A stretch of 64,000 nt of DNA from Streptomyces reniochalinae (GTDB lineage: Bacteria > Actinomycetota > Actinomycetes > Streptomycetales > Streptomycetaceae): positions 204,892 through 268,891 of the forward strand of contig NZ_QOIM01000032.1 of assembly GCF_003323735.1 (NCBI RefSeq). Reading direction: 5' to 3'. Below, in pieces: positions 10,099-17,169 of this stretch. Numbering within the stretch: the stretch's first letter is position 1; the number at the start of each line of letters is the position of its first letter. A program made the position numbers and the translations under genes. Below the pieces are notes generated by a model that did not search any database, was not told the DNA's origin, and saw only the letters and a program-made list of their open reading frames with translations.

Positions 10099-10369
10099 GC
10101 CCCTCGGGCGGGGCCACCCCTCCCACGGCGGGCGCGGACTCCCCGCGCGCCCGCAGCTCCATCACCGTGAACAGCTCGTCCGAGAAGCCGCCGATCTCGA
10201 ACCGGTTGGGCCGGGACGGATCAAGGGCCGGGGGTGCGTACCCGGTGGTGTCGACGACGGCGAGCAGCGCCGGCTCGGACCGGGTGTCGCACACGTACGC
10301 CCTGCCGCCCTCGTAGGTGGTGGTGAGCGTGCGCGGCGCCGTGGAGCGCCGCTTGTCGAACTCGCTCAT
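9875..10369 (-). CDS. Hypothetical protein, 3' end uncertain
   Basis: An ATG at 10369 opens a frame whose first 75-80 residues look like real protein (MSEFDKRRSTAPRTLTT..., then an acidic/hydrophobic stretch ending near FTVMELRARG). Beyond about 10130 the translation becomes Arg/Pro/Gly-rich and lies antisense to the LLM gene, so the true end is probably earlier. A frame change near 10100-10130 would reach a TAG quickly. The same frame is open upstream to 10759 but without a convincing start. No family recognised. Confidence 0.35.
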   Translation of the reverse strand: MSEFDKRRSTAPRTLTTTYEGGRAYVCDTRSEPALLAVVDTTGYAPPALDPSRPNRFEIGGFSDELFTVMELRARGESAPAVGGVAPPEGLSRRGRRAAPRPRRRGRTPRGGSRSAGRTPRRTRRPRSCAPGPGAVRCRARTPSGRPPRPAVPGRRRPRSPSGG

Positions 10370-10596
10370 GATTCCCCCGCATCGCATGACTGCCCGTCGA
10401 CAGCGGGTGCGTCGACGGAGGAGGAACGGCATCGCGCCCGGGGAGAGGACGGCGCGCACGGCGTCCACCGGAAGGCGCCCGAGGTCTCGGTGCGGCGACG
10501 GCCGGTTCAGCCGGAGTGACGTATCCGTGGTCTGCGCACCGGGTGCTCCCCTCGATGTGCCGAGCCCGCCTCCCGTGACCGGATGCGACGACGGTG

Positions 10597-10704
10597 TCAG
10601 GGATCGAACCCGTGGAATCCGCCGAAGGAGTAACCGTCGTCCTCGCACCTGGAGGTGCGTTCGTTCACGCGTACGAAGGTAGGCGTCCCCTCGCGGCCCG
10701 TCAT
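10597..10704 (-). CDS. Possible 35-aa peptide of unknown function
   Basis: ATG 10704 to TGA 10597 encodes 35 residues ending CEDDGYSFGGFHGFDP. The amino half has three Thr, one Ser and an Asn-Glu-Arg stretch; the C-terminal third is rich in Gly and aromatics with a single Cys at position 20. It starts only 26 bases beyond the strong hairpin that ends the betaine-transport operon, and the next leftward ORF is the hypothetical at 10369. There is no strong SD. It may be a small regulatory or modified peptide, or a chance ORF. Confidence 0.35.
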   Translation of the reverse strand: MTGREGTPTFVRVNERTSRCEDDGYSFGGFHGFDP

Positions 10705-10729
10705 GTGGATTACCGCGCCCCCGAAACGC

Positions 10730-10777
10730 GGGACGGCCCCGCGCCGCGTGCTCTCGCACGCGGCGCGGGGCCGTCCC
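10730..10777 (-). terminator. 21-bp perfect hairpin ending the betaine transporter operon
   Basis: The arms 10730-10750 and 10757-10777 pair perfectly around a 6-base loop, 31 bases after the permease-binding-protein stop. It has no T-run, as is usual for Streptomyces terminators. Confidence 0.85.
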
Positions 10778-10807
10778 TGAGGCGGTGGGATCAGGCCGCG
10801 GCGCCGG

Positions 10808-13423
10808 TCACTTGACCGGGGCCAGCTTGTCCTCCATGCCCGGGTGGGAGTCCAGCCACTTGCGCGCCGACTCCTTCTCCTTGCCCTTGCCGCCGCTCTG
10901 GATCGTGGCCTCGAGGGAGCCGAGGTCGTCCTCGGACATGTGGAAGTCCTTCAGCCAGCCGTACAGCTCGGGGAAGTCCTTCTCGAAGCCCTTCTTGGCG
11001 GTGACATGGATGTGGTCGCCCTTGCCCCAGGAGCCCTTGGGGTCGTCGAGCTTCTTCATCGGGTACTTGCTGTAGACCCAGTGCGGGGACCAGGTGGTCG
11101 CCACGACCGGCTTCTTCTGCTTCACCGAACGGTCGACCTCGGAGATCATCGAGGAGGTACTGGAGGAGACGACCTTGTACTCCTTGTCCAGGCCGTAGTC
11201 CTTGAGCACCTTCTTGAGGATCTTCATCTCGCCCGCGCTGGACTCGATGCCGGTGATCTTCCCGCCGAACATGTCGCTCTTGCCCTTGAGGTCTTCCAGC
11301 GAGTCGACGCCCTTGACGTAATCGGGCACGGACAGCTCCAGCGAGGTCGGTCCGTGCCAGGAGCCGACGTCGGTCAGTCTGTCCTTGTACTTGCGCCAGT
11401 ACTGCTCGTGGGTGGTGGGCAGCCAGGCGTCCGTCTGGAAGTCCATCTGGCCCTGGGCCAGCGCCGTGTAGAGCGGGCCGGGGTCGAGCTGCTTGACGTT
11501 CGGCTTGTAGCCGCGGTCCTCCAGGATGTTCTGCCACAGGTAGGTCGTCGCGATGGCCTCGTCCCAGGGGAAGTAGCCCATCTGGACGGCCTTGCCGGCG
11601 TCCTTGCCCTGCTTCTTCTCGCCGCCGGGAGCCGGCGCCATCTTGTCGACGAAGCCCGGGTGGTCCTTCAGCCACTCCTTGACGGCCTTCTGCTCCTGGC
11701 CCTTGCCCGCACCCTGGATCTTGTCCTCCAGGGAGGTGAGCTGCTTCTCCTTGAGGTGGAAGTTCTTCAGCCAGCTGGCGACGACCGGGTTGTCCTTGGC
11801 GAAGCCCTTGCGGCCGACGTTGTAGAGCTTCTCTCCCTTGCCGAACGAGCCCTTGGGGTCGTCCAGCTTGGTCAGGTCGTAGGCGTTGTAGGCCCAGTGC
11901 GGGGACCACAGCGTGACGACGACCGGCTCCTTCTTCTGGATGGAGCGCTTGAGCTCGGAGAGCATCGAGGAGGTGCTGGAGGAGACGACCTTGTATTCGC
12001 CCTCCAGGCCGTAGTCCTTGAGGACCTTCTCCTTGAGGATCTTCATCTCACCGGCGCTGGACTCGATGCCGATGATCTTCCCGTCGAACTTCTTGCCCTT
12101 CCCCTTCAGGTCCGCCAGGGACTTCACGCCCTTGACGTAGGAGGGAACGGACAGCTCCAGCGACGTGGGGCCGTACCAGGAGCCGAGCTTCTCCATCTTG
12201 GAGCCGTACTTGTCCCAGTACTGCTGGTGCGTGGTGGGCAGCCAGGCGTCCGTCTGGAAGTCCGTCTCGCCCTGGGCGAGGGAGGTGTAGAGCGGTCCGG
12301 CGTCCAACTGCTTGAGGTTGGGCTTGAAGCCGCGCTGCTCCAGCACCTCCTTCCACAGGTAGGAGGTGGCGATGCCCTCGTCCCAGGGGATGTAGCCCAT
12401 GTTGAGCTGCTTGCCCTTGCCGACGTTCGTGCTGCCGGAGGCCTGCTCCTTGGAGCCGGAGTCGGCGAAGTTCATACCGCCGGCGACCAGCGCGAGGACG
12501 ACGACGCCGCACAGCGCGACGGCCGAACCGGGCTTGTAGCGCACGAAGCGCATCCGGCCCATCATCGCGGTCGCCTTCGCCGCGGCGCGGCGGCCGAGCG
12601 GCGAGACCCGCACGTTGAGGGCACCGGTCATCCGGTCCAGGTACATGGCGAGGATGACGACGGCGACACCCGACTCGACGCCCAGACCGATCTGGACCTG
12701 GGTGACGGCCGCGTAGACCCGCTCACCGAGACCGGGAGCACCGGCCATACCGGCGATGACCACCATGGACAGCGCGAGCATGATGACCTGGTTCACACCG
12801 GCCATGATCGTCGGCAGCGCCAGCGGGAACTGCACCCGCGTGAGCGTGTGCTTGGGGCTGGTGCCGAACGCCTCGGCGGCCTCCACCAGCTCGCCGTCGA
12901 CCTGCCGGATGCCCAGTTCGGTCATCCGGACGCCGGGCGGCATGGAGAAGATGATCGTCGCCAGCAGACCCGGGGTCGTGCCGACGGAGAAGAACATCAC
13001 GCCGGGGATCAGGTAGACGAAGGCCGGCATCGTCTGCATCACGTCGAGCACCGGGCGCACCGCGGCGCTGACCGACTTCTTGCGCGCCGCCCAGATACCG
13101 GTGGGCACCGCGATCACGATGGTGATGACGGCGGCGGCCAGGACGAGCGAGAGCGTCTGCATCGCCTCGTCCCACAACTGGAAGAGGTCGATGAGCACGA
13201 AGCCCACGAAGGCGATGACGCCCGCGGCCAGCCCGCGCAGCCAGAACGCGATGACGGCGAAGATACCGGCCAGCAGCAGCGGCTCGCCGCCGCCCAGGAC
13301 GGCGTTGATCCCGTCGTACAGCCCGGTCAGAACCGTGTTGATGAAGTCGAAGAGCCAGCCGAGGTGCGTCTGAAGCCAGTCGACGGCGTCCTCGACCCAG
13401 TTTCCGGGGTGGAACTCAGGCAC
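10808..13423 (-). CDS. Glycine betaine/proline ABC permease fused to two tandem substrate-binding domains
   Basis: An 871-aa membrane protein. Residues about 1-300 are a ProW/OpuAB-type permease with several transmembrane helices and the EAA-like loop (EAAEAFGTSPKHTLTRVQFP). After one more transmembrane helix (about 310-330), which would anchor the receptors outside, come two homologous OpuAC-type binding domains. The first begins at MGYIPWDEGIATSYLW (residue 342) and the second at MGYFPWDEAIATTYLW (residue 615). Both keep the DFQTDAWLPTTH, SWYGP/SWHGP-TSLELSVP, ESSAGEMKI and SPHW segments, so neither is obviously dead. GTG 13423 overlaps the ATPase gene by 8 bases. Single-receptor fusions (OpuABC) are known; two receptors per subunit would give four per transporter. 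Confidence 0.92.
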   Translation of the reverse strand: MPEFHPGNWVEDAVDWLQTHLGWLFDFINTVLTGLYDGINAVLGGGEPLLLAGIFAVIAFWLRGLAAGVIAFVGFVLIDLFQLWDEAMQTLSLVLAAAVITIVIAVPTGIWAARKKSVSAAVRPVLDVMQTMPAFVYLIPGVMFFSVGTTPGLLATIIFSMPPGVRMTELGIRQVDGELVEAAEAFGTSPKHTLTRVQFPLALPTIMAGVNQVIMLALSMVVIAGMAGAPGLGERVYAAVTQVQIGLGVESGVAVVILAMYLDRMTGALNVRVSPLGRRAAAKATAMMGRMRFVRYKPGSAVALCGVVVLALVAGGMNFADSGSKEQASGSTNVGKGKQLNMGYIPWDEGIATSYLWKEVLEQRGFKPNLKQLDAGPLYTSLAQGETDFQTDAWLPTTHQQYWDKYGSKMEKLGSWYGPTSLELSVPSYVKGVKSLADLKGKGKKFDGKIIGIESSAGEMKILKEKVLKDYGLEGEYKVVSSSTSSMLSELKRSIQKKEPVVVTLWSPHWAYNAYDLTKLDDPKGSFGKGEKLYNVGRKGFAKDNPVVASWLKNFHLKEKQLTSLEDKIQGAGKGQEQKAVKEWLKDHPGFVDKMAPAPGGEKKQGKDAGKAVQMGYFPWDEAIATTYLWQNILEDRGYKPNVKQLDPGPLYTALAQGQMDFQTDAWLPTTHEQYWRKYKDRLTDVGSWHGPTSLELSVPDYVKGVDSLEDLKGKSDMFGGKITGIESSAGEMKILKKVLKDYGLDKEYKVVSSSTSSMISEVDRSVKQKKPVVATTWSPHWVYSKYPMKKLDDPKGSWGKGDHIHVTAKKGFEKDFPELYGWLKDFHMSEDDLGSLEATIQSGGKGKEKESARKWLDSHPGMEDKLAPVK

Positions 13424-14534
13424 GTGCTCTCACCCCGGCGTCCTTGCTCGTCTTCTCCGTCGCGACGCCGGCGGGCACCGCGGCGGCCGCGTCCACGCGG
13501 GGTTCCTCGGCGAGGGCGGCCAGCAGCCGCTCCCGGTCGACGACGCCGACGGGGGTGCCCGCGTCGTCGGTGACGATCATCGCGTCCTCGCTGGTGGAGA
13601 ACGGGGTGAACAGCTCGGCGAGCGGGGTCTCGGTGGTGACCGTCGGCGCCTTGCCGAGTCCGCGGCCCTGTGCGGCGGCCGCGTCGGCCTTGTCCTCATC
13701 CATGATCGACCCCGCGGTCAGCACCCGCGAACGGTCCACGTCCTGGATGAAGGAGGCGACGTAGTCGGTGGCCGGACGGACCAGGATGTCCTCGGCGGTG
13801 CCGATCTGGACGATGCGTCCGTCACGCATGACGGCGATGCGGTCACCCAGGCGCATGGCCTCGTTGAGGTCGTGGGTGATGAAGACGATGGTCTTCTTCA
13901 GCGTCTTCTGCAACTGGAGGAGCTGGTCTTGCATGTCACGGCGGATCAGCGGGTCCAGGGCGCTGAACGACTCGTCCATCAAGAGCAGGTCCGCGTCGGT
14001 GGCCAGCGCGCGGGCGAGGCCGACCCGCTGCTGCATACCGCCGGACAGTTCGTCGGGCCAGGACGCCTCCCAGCCCTTGAGCCCGGCCAGTTCCAGGGCT
14101 TCGGTGGCGCGCTTGTCGCGCTCCTCGCGTGGTACGCCCTGTACTTCGAGGCCGTAGGCGGCGTTCTCCAGCACGCTGCGGTGGGGGAAGAGCGCGAAGT
14201 GCTGGAAAACCATGCTGATCTTGTGGGCTCGTACCTCACGCAGCTCGCGCGCGGGGAGCGCCGTCAGATCCTCACCGTCGAACAGGACCCGTCCCGCGGT
14301 GGGCTCGAGGAGGCCGTTGAGCATCCGCAGCAGCGTGGACTTACCGGAGCCTGACAGCCCCATGACCACGAATATCTGCCCCTCCTCAACCTCGAAGGAG
14401 GAGTCGATCACTGCGGCGGTCGTGCCCTGGGCACGCAGTTCCTCGCGGTCGGTGCCGGCTTCCAGCCTGGCCACTGCCTGGTCCGCTCTCCTCCCGAACA
14501 CTTTGTACAGGTGTTCGGCTCTCAGCCTGGACAC
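13416..14534 (-). CDS. proV: Glycine betaine/proline ABC transporter ATP-binding protein with CBS region
   Basis: A 372-aa ProV/OpuAA-type ATPase. Walker A is GLSGSGKST, the signature is LSGGMQQRVGLARAL, and Walker B is LLLMDESFSALDP, the form typical of this family. The C-terminal third contains CBS-like sequence (EDAMIVTDDAGTPVGVVDRERLLAAL), which in OpuA senses ionic strength. GTG 14534 is preceded by AAGAAGGTG and starts the usual N-terminus; the longer open frame upstream is not needed. It is cotranscribed with the permease-receptor fusion and powers osmoprotectant uptake. Confidence 0.92.
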   Translation of the reverse strand: MSRLRAEHLYKVFGRRADQAVARLEAGTDREELRAQGTTAAVIDSSFEVEEGQIFVVMGLSGSGKSTLLRMLNGLLEPTAGRVLFDGEDLTALPARELREVRAHKISMVFQHFALFPHRSVLENAAYGLEVQGVPREERDKRATEALELAGLKGWEASWPDELSGGMQQRVGLARALATDADLLLMDESFSALDPLIRRDMQDQLLQLQKTLKKTIVFITHDLNEAMRLGDRIAVMRDGRIVQIGTAEDILVRPATDYVASFIQDVDRSRVLTAGSIMDEDKADAAAAQGRGLGKAPTVTTETPLAELFTPFSTSEDAMIVTDDAGTPVGVVDRERLLAALAEEPRVDAAAAVPAGVATEKTSKDAGVRARA

Positions 14535-14788
14535 ATTCACCTTCTTGTCTTGACAACAGGTACCGGCACACCCCCACGCTTCGGTTCGAGCGGTAAATCG
14601 CTGCAAACGGTGCATACCGGAAAGATGCACTTTACACGAAGGCCTTGCCAGGGTGCTCCTGCTCGAAAGTTCAACTTCCAAACCGGTAGTGACGCGCTTC
14701 ATACCGGCAAAAATGGACGCACCGCCTCCGCCCACGTCCCACGCGCCCCACGAGGGCCCTTCCGCGCCGCGCACGCGCTGTCCGACCC
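14535..14788. promoter_or_regulatory. Divergent control region of the osmoprotectant transporter, with two inverted repeats
   Basis: Two symmetric elements lie upstream of proV. TTGTC-TT-GACAA is at 14545-14556, just above the SD, and GTGCAT-9-ATGCAC is at 14610-14630. The octamer CATACCGG occurs inside the second element and again near 14700. These are candidate operators for osmotic regulation of proV; no regulator is encoded nearby. The other side faces the exonuclease gene. Confidence 0.4.
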
Positions 14789-15781
14789 ATGCGGCATCAT
14801 CGGGCCGTGACCATCACTCCGGCGAACACGGCAAACGCACCGAAGACCCCCGAAGGGCCCGGCGGCCCCCGGCTGATGCTCCTGGACACCGCCTCGCTCT
14901 ACTTCCGCGCCTACTTCGGCGTCCCCGACAGCGTCCGCGCCCCGGACGGCACCCCCGTCAACGCCGTGCGCGGCCTGCTCGACTTCATCGCCAGGCTCGT
15001 CCACGACCACCGGCCCGACGCGCTGGTGGCCTGCATGGACGCCGACTGGCGCCCCCAGTGGCGGGTGGACCTGATCCCCTCCTACAAGGCCCACCGCGTC
15101 GCCGAGGAGATCGAGGGCGGCCCTGACGAGGAGGAGACACCCGACACCCTCGGCCCCCAGGTGCCGGTGATCGAGCAGGTGCTGGACGCCGTGGGGATCG
15201 CCCGCCTCGGAGCCGCGGGGTACGAGGCCGACGACGTGATCGGCACGCTGGCGACCCGGGCCACGGGCCCCGTCGACATCGTCACCGGCGACCGCGACCT
15301 CTTCCAGCTCGTCGACGACGCGCGCGCGGTCCGCGTGCTCTACCCGGTCAAGGGCGTCGGCAGCCTCGACGTCTACGACGGCTCGGCGCTGGCGACCAAG
15401 TACGGGGTCGACGGTGCCGGCTACGCGGATCTGGCGGTACTGCGCGGCGACCCCAGCGACGGCCTGCCCGGCGTGCGCGGCATCGGCGAGAAGACCGCCT
15501 CGAAGCTGCTGGACCAGTACGGCGACCTCGACGGCATCCGGGCAGCCGCGGCGGACCCCGTCTCCCGGATCACCCCGGCGCAGCGCACCAAACTCAAGGA
15601 GGCCGCCGCCTACCTGGACGTCGCACCCGCCGTGGTGCGGGTCGCCAGGGACGTGGAGCTCCCCGACGCCGACCTCGCACTGCCCCGGACCGCGCGCGAG
15701 CAGGACCGTCTCGCGGAGCTGGCCGAGCGGTGGGGGCTCGGCGGATCGCTGCGACGGCTGCTGACCACGCTCGCGGGCTGA
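14789..15781 (+). CDS. 5'-3' exonuclease (PolA N-terminal/FEN family, stand-alone)
   Basis: A 330-aa protein matching the 5' nuclease domain of DNA polymerase I without the polymerase. It has LMLLDTASLYFRAYFG, the arch segment, GYEADDVIGTLA and TGDRDLFQLVDD with metal-binding acidic residues, and the helix-hairpin-helix GVRGIGEKTASKLL that binds the DNA duplex. It probably removes 5' flaps or RNA primers. Start choice is uncertain: ATG 14789 or GTG 14807, neither with a clear SD; homology begins only near residue 30. Confidence 0.88.
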   Translation: MRHHRAVTITPANTANAPKTPEGPGGPRLMLLDTASLYFRAYFGVPDSVRAPDGTPVNAVRGLLDFIARLVHDHRPDALVACMDADWRPQWRVDLIPSYKAHRVAEEIEGGPDEEETPDTLGPQVPVIEQVLDAVGIARLGAAGYEADDVIGTLATRATGPVDIVTGDRDLFQLVDDARAVRVLYPVKGVGSLDVYDGSALATKYGVDGAGYADLAVLRGDPSDGLPGVRGIGEKTASKLLDQYGDLDGIRAAAADPVSRITPAQRTKLKEAAAYLDVAPAVVRVARDVELPDADLALPRTAREQDRLAELAERWGLGGSLRRLLTTLAG

Positions 15782-15824
15782 TCCCCCACCGTGGACCTTC
15801 GATGATCATGCGGGCACGCGTCTG

Positions 15825-15847
15825 TTAAGTTAGGCATACCTAAGTTA
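15825..15847 (+). promoter_or_regulatory. Iron box (DmdR/IdeR-type) upstream of the siderophore-interacting protein
   Basis: The palindrome TTAGG-CATA-CCTAA (15830-15843), extended by flanking TTAAG and AAGTTA, matches the consensus of the actinobacterial iron repressors DmdR1/IdeR. It lies about 60 bases before the SIP start, where bound repressor would block transcription when iron is plentiful. Confidence 0.82.
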
Positions 15848-15901
15848 CGGTCTCTCCGTTTGTGCCCTCTGCCCGTGCCCGCATCCGTCCATGGAGGCCC
15901 C

Positions 15902-16771
15902 GTGCCAGACCGCCAGGCCAGTCCAGCCCGCCCGGCCCGCCGGAAGCCGCAGCTCCACCACGCCCGCGTGGCCCGCACCGAACAGCTGACCCCGCACATG
16001 GTGCGGGTCGTCCTCTCAGGCGACGGCCTGACGGGCTTCCCCGCGGGCGAGCACACCGACCACTACGTCAAACTGCTCTTTCCCGCGCCCGGGGTCGACT
16101 ACCCGCAGCCGTTCGACATCGAGCGCATCCGCGCCGAGCTGCCGCGCGACCAGTGGCCCGCCATGCGCACCTACACCGTGCGCGCCTGGGATCCGGCCAC
16201 CGGCGAGCTGACGATCGACTTCGTCGTCCACGGGGACGAGGGCCTCGCAGGCCCCTGGGCACGGTCCGCCGGCGTCGGCGACGAGGTGTACTTCCTCGGC
16301 CCCGGCGGCGCCTACTCCCCCAGCCCCGACGCCGACTGGCACCTGCTCGTCGGCGACGAGAGCGCGCTGCCCGCCATCGCCGCCTCGCTGGCCCGGGTGC
16401 CCGAGGGGGCGCCCGTCCGGGCGTTCATCGAGGTCGCCGGGGCCGAGGAGGAACAGCCACTCGCCGCGCCGCCCGGCGCCGAGATCGTCTGGCTGCACCG
16501 GGGCGCGGCGCCGGTCGGCGAACGCCTCGTCACCGCCGTACGGGAACTGGACTTCCCCGAGGGACGCGTGCTCGCCTTCGTCCACGGCGAGGCGGGGTTC
16601 GTCAAGGAACTCCGCGGCCACCTGCGCCTCGAGCGCGGCATCGCCAGGGAGCAGCTTTCCATCTCCGGGTACTGGCGCCTCGGCGCGGACGAGGACGGCT
16701 GGCAGGCGTCCAAGCGCGAGTGGAACGCCCAGGTCGAGGCCGAGCAGGAGGGCCAGACCTCCGCCGCGTGA
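15902..16771 (+). CDS. Siderophore-interacting FAD-dependent ferric reductase (SIP family)
   Basis: A 289-aa protein of the ViuB/SIP type: FAD-binding domain with MRTYTVRAW, an SIP C-terminal domain with LVGDESALPAIAASL, and GYWRLGADEDGW at the end. These enzymes reduce Fe(III)-siderophore in the cytoplasm to free the iron. GTG 15902 has GGAGG 6-7 bases before it; the upstream ATG-like start at 15860 would add 14 residues without support. The iron box in front argues for iron-starvation expression. Confidence 0.92.
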   Translation: MPDRQASPARPARRKPQLHHARVARTEQLTPHMVRVVLSGDGLTGFPAGEHTDHYVKLLFPAPGVDYPQPFDIERIRAELPRDQWPAMRTYTVRAWDPATGELTIDFVVHGDEGLAGPWARSAGVGDEVYFLGPGGAYSPSPDADWHLLVGDESALPAIAASLARVPEGAPVRAFIEVAGAEEEQPLAAPPGAEIVWLHRGAAPVGERLVTAVRELDFPEGRVLAFVHGEAGFVKELRGHLRLERGIAREQLSISGYWRLGADEDGWQASKREWNAQVEAEQEGQTSAA

Positions 16772-16798
16772 CCGTCGGAGCCTCGGGCGCTCCGACGG
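16772..16798 (+). terminator. Hairpin after the siderophore-interacting protein
   Basis: CCGTCGGAGC at 16772-16781 pairs with GCTCCGACGG at 16789-16798, directly after the TGA. Confidence 0.7.
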
Positions 16799-17169
16799 AG
16801 TGGTGCTCTGGCAAGAGCGTGCTGTGAGGGGGTCCCGCCACTCGTCGCGCGCGGTCCGCAGGTGGGGTGGCTGGTCGCGCCGTTCCCCGCGCCCCTTCGG
16901 GCGCGGGCTTCGGGGTCCGGGGGCCGGACCCCGGCATCCCGGGGCGGACGGACGGGTCCGGTCCGGCTGCGCCCCCACCTGGTTGGCGACCGCTCGCTGC
17001 GGCGAGCCGCGCGTCGGCCGGCGTTGCCTCAGGGGCTCCCGCGGAGCGTGCTGACGAGGGGCTGCCCCTGCTCGTCATGTGCAGTGCGCGGGTGGGACGT
17101 GGTTTGTCGCGCCGTTCCCCGCGCCCCCCTTCGGGGCTCGCGGCCCGCCCGAGACAGCGCGGGCGGGGC
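16799..17169. repeat. Convergent intergenic region with two copies of a REP-like Streptomyces repeat
   Basis: No gene is visible between the SIP terminator and the helicase stop. The core GTCGCGCCGTTCCCCGCG occurs twice, at about 16874 and 17105, each followed by a C-rich/TTCG/G-rich hairpin (16872-16907 and 17102-17143). I recall this type of sequence as widespread in Streptomyces intergenic DNA. One or both may end transcription from the two sides. Confidence 0.65.

Noticed and set aside
10597..10620. tRNA gene suggested by a GGTTCGATCC-like stretch
   Set aside because: The T-stem has mismatches, no acceptor partner or anticodon arm could be drawn, and the stretch is better explained as the end of the 35-codon ORF.
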